Shown: positions 34,523 through 42,381 of the stretch, piece after piece
Position numbering within the stretch: position 1 is the first letter of the stretch
Layout: each line of letters starts with the position of its first letter
From: Trichocoleus desertorum ATA4-8-CV12
Lineage (GTDB): Bacteria; Cyanobacteriota; Cyanobacteriia; FACHB-46
Direction of reading: 5' to 3'
Assembly (NCBI GenBank): GCA_019358975.1
Contig: JAHHIL010000004.1
Coordinates: forward strand, 168,890 to 232,889
DNA length: 64,000 nt
Program-made: the position numbers and the translations under genes
Notes under the pieces: model-generated
The model's input: only the letters and a program-made list of their open reading frames with translations
Databases searched by the model: none
What the model was told of the DNA's origin: nothing

Positions 34523-35650
34523 ATGATTGACTCAACCCAAGACCTCACAATTACGCTGCCAATTCCTGCCTCTGCTCGCCAGGTGGCGCAACGGTTTGCT
34601 CAAGCCCAACCCAACTCAGAGAAAGCGGCTCAAGTTTATCGCAATACGTTGGCTGTGCTGGTGATGCGAGATTATTTACAAATGCTCGATATCCCGACGA
34701 ATCTGGAGGCGAGCTATAGCTGGAACCCGATCGCTCGTCTCTGTGCAGATGTAGCTGATTTAGAAGTCACGGGAGTGGGGCGTTTAGAATGCTGTTCTAT
34801 CCAAACTGGCGATCGCAGTTGCTCCATGCCGCCGGAGGTATGGCAAGACCGCATTGGCTATGTGGTAGTGCAATTGGATGAAACTTGCCGAGCTGGCACC
34901 CTACTGGGATTTGTCCCCAGCGTGGCTACTACCATGCTACCGCTGACACAACTGCAATCTTTAGACGCTTTACTCCTGCGCTTGCATCACCCTGATCCTG
35001 CCGTTGTGCAACTGGGTCAATGGTTCAATCAGATTTTTGAACCCCAATGGCAGGCGATCGCGGCTTGGCTAGAGAACCGAGATACCAGTTATGCAATGGC
35101 TTTTCGAGCTAGACAGGTAAAAGGCATGATCATCGATACGCCGGAAGCGGTGAAACGCTTGGTTGAGCAGTTATACGCTAATCAGGCTGAGCAGGAAACA
35201 GAACATTCCACTCAAGGTGCTGCTAATTTGGGTGTTATTCCTGCCTTGACCCAACTGCTGCAAACCACGCAAGACGAAGAAATCCGTTGGACTGCGGCTG
35301 AACTGCTGTGGACGCTTGATCCTGATCACCCCGCCGCCGGAGTCAGACGCATCACAGACTTAGGCATTCACTTGGCAGGCCATGCGATCGCATTAATGGT
35401 AGCAATCTTGCCCAAGCCAGAACAAAAAGTGGCAGTACTCTTGCGGGTTTACCCAATGGCAGGTCAAGCTTATTTACCACCCGAATTGCAATTGGTTGGT
35501 TTAGATGCTGGAGGACAGGCGTTTTTGACCACCCAAGCTAGACGTAAAGATGATTACATTCAGTTGAAGTTTACCGCTGACCTAGGAGAACGATTTAGTG
35601 TGAGAATTGCTCTAGAGTCAGCTAGCATTGTGGAAAATTTTGTGGTTTAG
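34523..35650 (+). CDS. DUF1822 protein
   Basis: A 375-residue DUF1822 protein, almost confined to cyanobacteria. The N-terminus has LPIPASARQVAQRFAQAQPN and VYRNTLAVLVMRDYLQMLDI followed by the typical SYSWNPIARLCADVADLEV; the C-terminal part (ALMVAILPKPEQKVAVLLRV, GLDAGGQAFLTTQARRKDDY) is beta-rich and could be a ligand- or protein-binding domain. An internal helical stretch (ALTQLLQTTQDEEIRWTAAE LLWTL) looks HEAT-like. DUF1822 genes often follow sigma-like genes and precede CHAT genes, as here. Function unknown; possibly an anti-sigma or CHAT substrate (inference). The ATG at 34523 is preferred over the in-frame TTG at 34499. Confidence 0.83.
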   Translation: MIDSTQDLTITLPIPASARQVAQRFAQAQPNSEKAAQVYRNTLAVLVMRDYLQMLDIPTNLEASYSWNPIARLCADVADLEVTGVGRLECCSIQTGDRSCSMPPEVWQDRIGYVVVQLDETCRAGTLLGFVPSVATTMLPLTQLQSLDALLLRLHHPDPAVVQLGQWFNQIFEPQWQAIAAWLENRDTSYAMAFRARQVKGMIIDTPEAVKRLVEQLYANQAEQETEHSTQGAANLGVIPALTQLLQTTQDEEIRWTAAELLWTLDPDHPAAGVRRITDLGIHLAGHAIALMVAILPKPEQKVAVLLRVYPMAGQAYLPPELQLVGLDAGGQAFLTTQARRKDDYIQLKFTADLGERFSVRIALESASIVENFVV

Positions 35651-35688
35651 CCTTGTTTCGCGGGCGATCGTAAGACGGAAAAAAGATT

Positions 35689-38097
35689 GTGAGCAAGTTG
35701 GTCGTCTTCAAGTTTGGTGAGGGTAGTTTTGCACAGGGGTTTCCTGTGATGCTGCAAATTGGCGAAGAGGGCCAGCCGTCCGCGATCGAGGTCAGAGGAA
35801 GGTTTCCAGCCGCTCCAGATATCCCTCGGCTATATCAGCATTGGCAAAAGGTTTACTATCGGCTAGGTGGTATGCGGATTGAAGTTCCTCCTGCCCAAGT
35901 GACTAATGTTTCCACCGTGACTGAGTGCGACCAAGCCGCTCAGAAACTGCGAGCCAGCTTAATCCACTGGTGGAGTCAAGCCAGCGTGCGGGATTTGCGC
36001 GAACAGGTTCAAGAAGAGGTGCAGCGCCATGAAACAGCACGGGTGATTGTGCAGACGCAAGATCTCCTTTTACGCAAACTCCCTTGGCATCTCTGGGCTT
36101 TGTTTGAGCGTCGTCCTGGGGCTGAAATGGCTCTCTGCGCTGATTATGCTCCTGCTTCTCCACCGCTCAAAAGCCCAGTCAAAATTTTGGCGGTACTGGG
36201 TAACAGTGAAGGCATTGATGTTCAGGCCGATCGCGCAGTCCTAGAGCAGTTGCCAGGAGCCAGGGTGACTTTGCTAGAGAAACCTCGTCGCCAGCAGCTC
36301 ACTGAACAGTTGTGGAGTCAGCCGTGGGATATCCTGTTTTTTGCGGGCCATAGTTCTAGTGAGGAACGTGGACAAATCCAAATTAATGACAGCGAAACGC
36401 TCTCCCTAGATCAGCTCCGTTATGCGTTAAAAGCAGCAGTCCGTAACAATCTGAAGCTAGCCATTTTCAACTCTTGCGATGGTTTAGAACTGGCTCGACA
36501 TCTAGCAGATTTAGGCATTCCGCAGGTCATTGTGATGCGAGAACCTGTACCTGATCCCGTGGCTCAGGCATTCTTGCGCTATTTTTTGCAAGCTTTTGCC
36601 CAAGGTCAGTCGTTATATTTGTCGGTGCGTCAAGCGAGAGAACAGCTACAAGGGATGGAAGGAGACTTTCCCTGTGCTTCTTGGTTGCCTGTCCTCTGCC
36701 AAAATCCAGTGGAGTCTCCTTTGGCATGGCCTGTGGTCAGAAAACCCTATCGTCTTGCCAAAACATTGTTTGGAGGGGCGATCGCGGCTCTCTGTACCGG
36801 AATGTTGCAGCCGACTCCCCCCTTGCCAACACCTTGGGCCAACCGCATCAGCTTAGGCGACAAAATTTTAGTCCGGGCGATCGCCACACCCGCTAAGGAA
36901 GCAGGGGTTAAAGCATTTCGCACTCAACAATTTGGCTGGGCCGCGAAGCAGTTTCAAGCCTCTCTGGAGCAACAACATAACGATCCAGAAACCTTAATCT
37001 ACTTAAATAATGCTCGCATCGCTAACCAAGTAGCAGTCAGAATTGTGGTTAGCGTGCCGATTGGTAGCAACCTGAATGTCGCTCAAGAGATTCTTCGGGG
37101 CGTGGCTCAAGCTCAAGATGAGATCAATCATCGAGGTGGAATTCGGGGGCAACTTCTACAAGTGGCGATCGCAGATGATGAGAACCAACCAGAGATCGCT
37201 CGCCAAATTGCCACAGCGCTAGTCAAGGATACACAGACCCTAGCCGTGGTGGGGCATAACGCCAGTGATGCTTCTGTGGCTGCTGCTCCCATTTATGACC
37301 AGGGAGAGTTGGTGATGCTCTCTCCTACGAGTTTCTCGGACAAGCTCTCTTCTAGCGGCAAATATATTTTTCGCATGGTGCCGAGCATTCGGTTCATTGC
37401 TGATGCCCTGGCTCGCTATGCGATTAAAACCGACTATAAAGCCAAGATTGCCATCTGTTCTGATACGGCTGCGGTAGACAATGAATCTTTTCGCAATCAA
37501 TTCACAGCGGCGGTTTTTGACGATGGCGGACAGTTTATCAATGTGCCTTGCGACTTCTCTGCCCCAGATTTCGATGCGGAAACCGCGATCGCGACCATTA
37601 TTAGTAGTGGCGCTGACAGCATCCTCTTGGCTCCCCATGTCGATCGCATTAATAAAGCCGTGGAGATGGCACGAGCTAACCAAGGGCGTTTAACCTTAAT
37701 CGGCAGTCCCACGTTGTATACGGCTCAAACGTTGCAAGCGGGGCAAAGCACAGTCAGTGGCTTAGTGTTGCCTGTACCTTGGCATCCTGGATTTTTAGTC
37801 AAAAACGCTTTTCTCCGCGAAGCTCAACAGCTGTGGGGTGGCTCGGTGAACTGGCGTACCGCTATGTCCTATGATGCGACCCAAACTGTGTTTATGGGAT
37901 TGCAACAACAACCTACTCGCAAAGGTTTGAGAGATACCCTCAGAAGCCCAGATTTTTTGGTTGAGGGAGCCAGTGGCAAGATTCAATTCTTACCTTCTGG
38001 AGAACGCAGAATTGTGCCAGGAATCGGTGTACTTGTGAAAGTCCAACCCAGCGCCAAAGCTCCTCTTCGGTATGAGTTTGCCCTTCTCAAGCCATAA
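35689..38097 (+). CDS. CHAT protease fused to a membrane-linked Peripla_BP_6 binding domain
   Basis: An 802-residue fusion. Residues 1-340 hold a caspase-like CHAT domain with catalytic dyad His221 (FFAGHSSSEERG) and Cys263 (AIFNSCDGLELARHL), and the later DFPCASWLPV typical of CHAT ends. A short hydrophobic stretch (about 358-376, TLFGGAIAALCTGML) follows, then a TPR-like pair (FGWAAKQFQASLEQQHNDPE) and a full amino-acid-type binding domain (447-802: RIVVSVPIGSNLNVAQEILR onward). The second half is a close paralogue of the 31.8-33.2 kb protein. If the stretch spans the membrane, the sensor faces the periplasm and the protease the cytosol: a ligand-gated protease. The segment is short, so topology is uncertain. 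The start is GTG at 35689. Confidence 0.88.
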   Translation: MSKLVVFKFGEGSFAQGFPVMLQIGEEGQPSAIEVRGRFPAAPDIPRLYQHWQKVYYRLGGMRIEVPPAQVTNVSTVTECDQAAQKLRASLIHWWSQASVRDLREQVQEEVQRHETARVIVQTQDLLLRKLPWHLWALFERRPGAEMALCADYAPASPPLKSPVKILAVLGNSEGIDVQADRAVLEQLPGARVTLLEKPRRQQLTEQLWSQPWDILFFAGHSSSEERGQIQINDSETLSLDQLRYALKAAVRNNLKLAIFNSCDGLELARHLADLGIPQVIVMREPVPDPVAQAFLRYFLQAFAQGQSLYLSVRQAREQLQGMEGDFPCASWLPVLCQNPVESPLAWPVVRKPYRLAKTLFGGAIAALCTGMLQPTPPLPTPWANRISLGDKILVRAIATPAKEAGVKAFRTQQFGWAAKQFQASLEQQHNDPETLIYLNNARIANQVAVRIVVSVPIGSNLNVAQEILRGVAQAQDEINHRGGIRGQLLQVAIADDENQPEIARQIATALVKDTQTLAVVGHNASDASVAAAPIYDQGELVMLSPTSFSDKLSSSGKYIFRMVPSIRFIADALARYAIKTDYKAKIAICSDTAAVDNESFRNQFTAAVFDDGGQFINVPCDFSAPDFDAETAIATIISSGADSILLAPHVDRINKAVEMARANQGRLTLIGSPTLYTAQTLQAGQSTVSGLVLPVPWHPGFLVKNAFLREAQQLWGGSVNWRTAMSYDATQTVFMGLQQQPTRKGLRDTLRSPDFLVEGASGKIQFLPSGERRIVPGIGVLVKVQPSAKAPLRYEFALLKP

Positions 38098-38257
38098 ATC
38101 GGGTCTTAGTTTCTGCCTGGGAGGAACCTGCGATCGCAATCGCCTCGAATTTCCTTGGCGTTAGATGAAGCTGACTGGCGGGGACAGGGCAGTTATCAGG
38201 TTAGTCACTTATCATTAAGTAAGGTAAAGCGTATCTCAAAAAGTAGAGTTAAAACTC

Positions 38258-38911
38258 ATGGTGTTATTTGGATTTGGCAAAAAGTTGAGCCTACCTACGC
38301 CAGCAGAAGCCTTGCCAGGACGGGCAGAACCCATGTCGGTCCCGGAAAAGCACTTTGTTAATGGCAACCCCTTGCAGCCTCCTTACCCTGCTGGGCTAGA
38401 GGTGGCTATGTTTGGCATGGGATGCTTCTGGGGCGCAGAACGGAAGTTTTGGCAGTTACCGGGTGTGTTCACAACTGCTGTGGGCTATGCTGCTGGCGTG
38501 ACCCCAAACCCCACTTACCAAGAAGTTTGCTCTGGTATGACTGGGCACAATGAAGTGGTGCAAGTGGTGTTTGATCCCAAGCAAATCAGCTATGAGGCTT
38601 TGCTGAAAGTGTTTTGGGAGAACCACAACCCCACCCAAGGCATGCGTCAAGGCAATGATTCTGGAACTCAGTATCGCTCTGGGATCTATGTGTATTCGGA
38701 GCAGCAACGTAAACTGGCGGAAACTTCGCGGGATGCTTACCAACCAGGCTTAATCAAAGCAGGTTATGGAACTATCACGACGGAGATTATTGAGGCTCCA
38801 GAGTTATACTACGCAGAAAGCTACCATCAACAATACTTAGCGAAGAACCCCAACGGTTACTGCGGCTTGGGTGGGACTAATGTTTGCTTGCCAGACGTGA
38901 TTCAAGCTTAA
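38258..38911 (+). CDS. msrA: Peptide-methionine (S)-S-oxide reductase MsrA
   Basis: A 217-residue enzyme that reduces methionine-S-sulfoxide in oxidised proteins. The catalytic motif GCFWGAE lies near residue 52-58 ([14 protein letters not shown]), followed by [19 protein letters not shown] and [32 protein letters not shown] and the C-terminal resolving-cysteine part [18 protein letters not shown]. The N-terminal extension ([20 protein letters not shown]) is the common cyanobacterial form. It stands alone on the + strand with a 160-base upstream gap. Confidence 0.94.
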   Translation: MVLFGFGKKLSLPTPAEALPGRAEPMSVPEKHFVNGNPLQPPYPAGLEVAMFGMGCFWGAERKFWQLPGVFTTAVGYAAGVTPNPTYQEVCSGMTGHNEVVQVVFDPKQISYEALLKVFWENHNPTQGMRQGNDSGTQYRSGIYVYSEQQRKLAETSRDAYQPGLIKAGYGTITTEIIEAPELYYAESYHQQYLAKNPNGYCGLGGTNVCLPDVIQA

Positions 38912-39056
38912 GGCAAAGTTTGAGAGTTCTACGCAGTTTTGCGATCGCTGGCAGCACCAACCCTGCCAGCTTTGTTATTTTACACACTCAATTTATTGGT
39001 GCGATCGCTCCTTCTTCTAGGGATCTCTGGAGGCAGGTGCCCCCAGAAGTTTAGTA

Positions 39057-39680
39057 CTATTCCCAACCCAGAGGCGGTTCAATTAGAGTTTGGTCAGATT
39101 TGCCAACCGTTGCTCCTGGCTTATCCACAATTTTGACTGTGGTTGCCTGTGGCCCTTCCTCTCCATCTTCCACAAAGAAACGCACACCTGTGCCAATTTC
39201 CAGGCGATCGAAATCGTTGTGCAGGACGCTATTACGGTGGAAGTAGATATCTTGACCATCCAAAGTTTTGATAAAGCCGTATCCTTCCTCACGAAAGATT
39301 TTGTTAACCAAGGCAGTCGTCTCATATGCTTCTTGGTTTTGAGCCTTATCACTTTCGTGCTGACGTTTGGTGAGTTTTCTTAGCTGGCGACGAGCCGCAC
39401 TGAAAGCATCCCGAATGACCGTATCGAGTTCAACGTATTGCGTTTCCTCTCCAGGGTTAGAGTCGGCGATTAACTCATGACCAGGAGGTACGGTCATATC
39501 AATTCGGACCCGGTAGGGAGAACCGCTGCGGGGGTGATCGTGAACTTTTTCCACAGCAATCTGGCAGCTACTGATGTGGTCGCAAACTTCTTCTAACTTG
39601 GCAACTTTTTCATGAATGAGAGTATCAATCGCGGCTGTTTTCTCAACATTACGATAGGTCACTTCTAAAGGAACTTTCAT
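39057..39680 (-). CDS. HPF/RaiA-like domain fused to a cold-shock domain
   Basis: A 207-residue protein. Residues 1-110 resemble the ribosome hibernation factor fold (S30AE: PLEVTYRNVEKTAAIDTLIH, KVAKLEEVCDHISSCQIAVE, YRVRIDMTVPPGHELIADS). After a basic linker (RRQLRKLTKRQHESDK), residues 125-195 form a cold-shock OB fold (NKIFREEGYGFIKTLDGQDI YFHRNSV then GTGVRFFVEDGEEGPQATTV). The RNP-type motifs GYGFI and IYFHR are present. The combination suggests ribosome- and RNA-binding in stress or stationary phase. The domain pair occurs in other cyanobacteria and proteobacteria. A CCTCC/GGAGG hairpin lies upstream near 39730-39750. Confidence 0.87.
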   Translation of the reverse strand: MKVPLEVTYRNVEKTAAIDTLIHEKVAKLEEVCDHISSCQIAVEKVHDHPRSGSPYRVRIDMTVPPGHELIADSNPGEETQYVELDTVIRDAFSAARRQLRKLTKRQHESDKAQNQEAYETTALVNKIFREEGYGFIKTLDGQDIYFHRNSVLHNDFDRLEIGTGVRFFVEDGEEGPQATTVKIVDKPGATVGKSDQTLIEPPLGWE

Positions 39681-40086
39681 ATTTGTCTCTCCAATGATTA
39701 GGCATTCTGGGTTGGAGCAGAAACTAAAGCCCTCCTAAATCGGGGAGGACTCTGATGCCTGCTACAACTAGAAATGCTCAGAAATTAAGCTTGACCTCAG
39801 GTGACCGACATCGCTTCCACAGCAGCCTGGGTGTAGCGAATAAAGTTAACTGGGTCAAACTTTGTAAAATCAGGGCTGAAGCTAGATTTGAAACACTACT
39901 TCCGATCATGCTATGCGGCGATCGCAGCAACGGATTCTATCGCAATACAGAAATCAAAATTCAGTGGTGTCTCTAAGGACTTAGGCAGCTTGGCTGAGGT
40001 TTTTGCGGGGCCGAGTGCTAGGGGGAACCGCCTCAAGTTCCAACGGGCGATCGCATTTTCTCCAATTCACCCGCTTTCAGTTCTAC
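39681..40086. other. Gap of about 406 bases with a possible gene remnant
   Basis: No intact gene is seen. On the - strand a short frame ending at 39797 reads FSPDFTKFDPVNFIRYTQAA and VEAMSVT before TGA, after an upstream stop near 39885; it looks like the C-terminus of a lost protein, which I cannot name. Frames on the + strand here appear accidental. One GCGATCGC-type site occurs near 39918 and another near 40046. Confidence 0.35.
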
Positions 40087-40287
40087 TTACAGCAAGGTCA
40101 AGCTTTGTTGTTCTAGCCAGTCAAAGATTTGATCCAGTTGGCTTAAAGTCACCAACCCATACTGCCAAAGCATCATTGGTAAGAGGTTAGGAAATTCTGA
40201 GTGTTGCCAAGCTAGCATGACAGCAGCGGCTGGAATCGCCAAGTCCTCTTGCAAAAACCGGATGAATGATTGATTTCTAGCTTCCAT
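40087..40287 (-). CDS. DUF2949 small protein
   Basis: A 66-residue protein of the cyanobacterial DUF2949 family: MEARNQSFIRFLQEDLAIPA, VMLAWQHSEFPNLLPMMLWQ and GLVTLSQLDQIFDWLEQQ. Helical, soluble, function unknown. GTGAGGACG precedes the ATG at 40287; an in-frame GTG three codons earlier is less likely. It follows the next gene upstream by 27 bases on the same strand, suggesting a two-gene unit. Confidence 0.82.
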   Translation of the reverse strand: MEARNQSFIRFLQEDLAIPAAAVMLAWQHSEFPNLLPMMLWQYGLVTLSQLDQIFDWLEQQSLTLL

Positions 40288-40314
40288 CGTCCTCACCCTG
40301 TGGTTGGTTTGCCG

Positions 40315-40530
40315 TTACGTCTCTGCCGACAATTCGTTTACAACTTGTACTCGATGTTGTTTCAAAGCATGAAGTAAACGGTCAATTGTGCATTGCTCCT
40401 CTTCGCTCATCTCGTCGCTTAGAAGGGCTGCCAGGATGCCATAGCGATCGGCTAAGGTGATCTTGCCAGAGCTGCTGACCTGAGCAAATAGTTCGGAGAG
40501 AGCAGAGGGCAAGATGTTAACAGGAGGCAT
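40315..40530 (-). CDS. Small conserved hypothetical protein
   Basis: A 71-residue helical protein: MPPVNILPSALSELFAQVSS, ITLADRYGILAALLSDEMSE and DRLLHALKQHRVQVVNELSA. It resembles small cyanobacterial proteins of unknown function that sit near DUF2949 genes. A longer reading would use TTG at 40566. The start is therefore uncertain. Confidence 0.65.
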   Translation of the reverse strand: MPPVNILPSALSELFAQVSSSGKITLADRYGILAALLSDEMSEEEQCTIDRLLHALKQHRVQVVNELSAET

Positions 40531-40709
40531 CGTGACGTTCAGGAACTCGCTACTGTTAATATCCAATTTTTCGCAGCAAATTCCAGTGATAGACCAAGCT
40601 CAGCCTTGTGATAGTTGGGGCGTGATCAGGTGACGAGCATCACGCGATCGCCTAGCCTCTAGCAGCCCAACTCCTCAAAGCCACTTGTAAATAAAAAGCT
40701 TGACTCGGA

Positions 40710-40937
40710 TTATTCTCCTAGAAACCAGTATCTCAACCATGATGGAATGAACGAGCTACGGCTATACTGCCGCTCCATCAAAGAGTCAAAAACAGTTTGG
40801 TTAAGGTAGCAATAGTTCGAAGAATAGGAAGACCAAGGATTAGCATCCTCAAACATTACAATTGCGGGTAGATGTCCTGGTGGGGCTGTTAGAGAATATT
40901 TGAGGTCAGTGTAGTATAGTCGGCCATTTTCAAAAGA
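40710..40937 (-). pseudogene. C-terminal quarter of the GUN4-domain gene, cut off by an in-frame TAG
   Basis: After the TAG at 40938-40940 the same frame stays open for 75 codons to TAA at 40710. It reads SFENGRLYYTDLKYSLTAPP and GHLPAIVMFEDANPWSS, then ends LRYWFLGE. These are the usual last elements of a GUN4 domain (W-x-x-Y/F...L.F...AP.GHLP). The stop falls where the family has tryptophan (VGW), so TGG to TAG is the simplest explanation. The segment would be translated only by readthrough. Confidence 0.8.
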
Positions 40938-41867
40938 CTAGTCAACACAATCAATAAAGGCAGCATAAGCACGCTCATTTTTCCAGGAACTTTCTTTTGG
41001 CGGGTAAGTGTTTAAAACTTTTTTCCAAATACGCTGCTGCACGCTAAAACCAAAGCGTCCTTTACTGTATTTGACCCATAGCTTATTGATTATTTTGAGG
41101 TCTCCTGGAGGAATTTCTTCTACTTTAAGCCTATAGGTCTGATATGGCATTAGACTCTGAATGAATCGTGTTGTCTCCTCATCAGCTTCCTTCCATTGTC
41201 CAGCTTCAAGGAGATCATGCAGTATTTTATACTTGCCTTCTACAACAAAAATAGAATCATTACCTGGATTTATAGTGTTTTCAGGAACCTCATCAGCAAG
41301 CTGAACGAGTTTTTCAGAAATTTCTTCTACATCGGTAGTAGAGTGACCTAACGATTTCTTCCATCTAAAAAGCTTTTTTCGAAATTTAGAGTTTTTATAA
41401 CATTCAGTTTTTAGCTCTTGAACAACCCGCTCCTTAGCTTCTTCTTTAGAATAGTCTTGTGTTCGGAGTTGATTCAAAATCTCTTGAATTTGAGCAGTGA
41501 AGTGGGATAAATCCTGACCTATATATATTTGATTTCCTTGGATTTTAATATAATCACCCTGAACATAATCACCCTCAATAAACTCGTTATAGATCCCACC
41601 ACTCATGTTGATATTTTTGTTATAGTTACTGCCACCCTTTGCAAAAGAAAGTATTTGTCTGATTAGCCGCTGATTCATCCAACTTGAAAAATACAAATAA
41701 CATCCAATTAAAAATATAGGAATACCTATAAAAAATCGAAGTGATGGTATTTTCCAAGTAATTATGAAGCCGATCGAAACAAAAAATAAACCTGACAGGC
41801 AATACTGCCAGTCCTTCGGGATTCTAGAGATAATCTGTATTATTGAAACAGTTTTTTTCTCCTGCAT
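40938..41867 (-). CDS. GUN4-domain protein with membrane anchor and repeat module (prematurely stopped)
   Basis: A 309-residue product. Two hydrophobic helices near the N-terminus (YCLSGLFFVSIGFIITW, FFIGIPIFLIGCYLYFSSW) anchor it. A short repeat module follows (INMSGGIYNEFIEGDYVQGD then YIKIQGNQIYIGQDLS), then a helical region, then a GUN4 domain (from about 210: YKILHDLLEAGQWKEADEET, DLKIINKLWVKYSKGRFGFS). GUN4 domains bind porphyrins in chlorophyll synthesis, but in many cyanobacterial fusions they are likely ligand sensors in signalling or conflict proteins. The domain is cut by TAG; its last 75 residues lie in the same frame downstream. AT-rich codon use differs from the neighbouring lpt genes, which suggests transfer. 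Confidence 0.85.
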   Translation of the reverse strand: MQEKKTVSIIQIISRIPKDWQYCLSGLFFVSIGFIITWKIPSLRFFIGIPIFLIGCYLYFSSWMNQRLIRQILSFAKGGSNYNKNINMSGGIYNEFIEGDYVQGDYIKIQGNQIYIGQDLSHFTAQIQEILNQLRTQDYSKEEAKERVVQELKTECYKNSKFRKKLFRWKKSLGHSTTDVEEISEKLVQLADEVPENTINPGNDSIFVVEGKYKILHDLLEAGQWKEADEETTRFIQSLMPYQTYRLKVEEIPPGDLKIINKLWVKYSKGRFGFSVQQRIWKKVLNTYPPKESSWKNERAYAAFIDCVD

Positions 41868-41889
41868 TGAGGTTGCTCTTACTGCTTCA

Positions 41890-42261
41890 CTAGAGAGGAA
41901 GATTTAATAAATTTAGAACGATTTTGATTACCTCAACAGCAGCTTGCCCTATAAGTCCATTTGCAGCACCATCTCGCACATACTGGCCTAATCTAACCAA
42001 TTTCTGCTTGATATTAGGTTGGTTTTTGGCCTGATTAGCTAGCTCAGCAGCAACAATTTTCTGCGCTTCATCTAGACTATATTTCCTCTCAGCTTGAATT
42101 TGAGTAAGGCGATGTTGAATTTGAGAAATGAGTTGCGATAAGTCTTGACTGATATTTATGTAGTTGCCTTGGATATTAATAGAGTCTCCTTGTACGTAGC
42201 CTCCCTGGACAGATTCGTTATAGTTTCCGCTACCCATATTGATGATGCGATCGCCACTCAT
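41890..42261 (-). CDS. Small protein with the same repeat module as the GUN4 protein
   Basis: A 123-residue protein opening MSGDRIINMGSGNYNESVQG and GYVQGDSINIQGNYINISQD, a run of short strands like a small beta-helix, followed by helices (LSQLISQIQHRLTQIQAERK, SLDEAQKIVAAELANQAKNQ) and a hydrophobic tail (GLIGQAAVEVIKIVLNLLNL PL). The repeat and helix order matches residues 80-160 of the next gene, 22 bases away, and less closely the C-terminus of the Roco protein. Proteins of this kind appear to be adaptors in cyanobacterial conflict or death-like systems (inference). A TTG two codons upstream is an alternative start. Confidence 0.72.
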   Translation of the reverse strand: MSGDRIINMGSGNYNESVQGGYVQGDSINIQGNYINISQDLSQLISQIQHRLTQIQAERKYSLDEAQKIVAAELANQAKNQPNIKQKLVRLGQYVRDGAANGLIGQAAVEVIKIVLNLLNLPL

Positions 42262-42381
42262 ACACAAATCCGTTTAGTGTTTTTAGGATCTTAAATCTCT
42301 TTTACCTAAATGGGTATGGCGATATTTATTACAACACTAAAAATTTAAAGATAAGCTCCTTGTTGTCTTAAGGAGCCGCGA

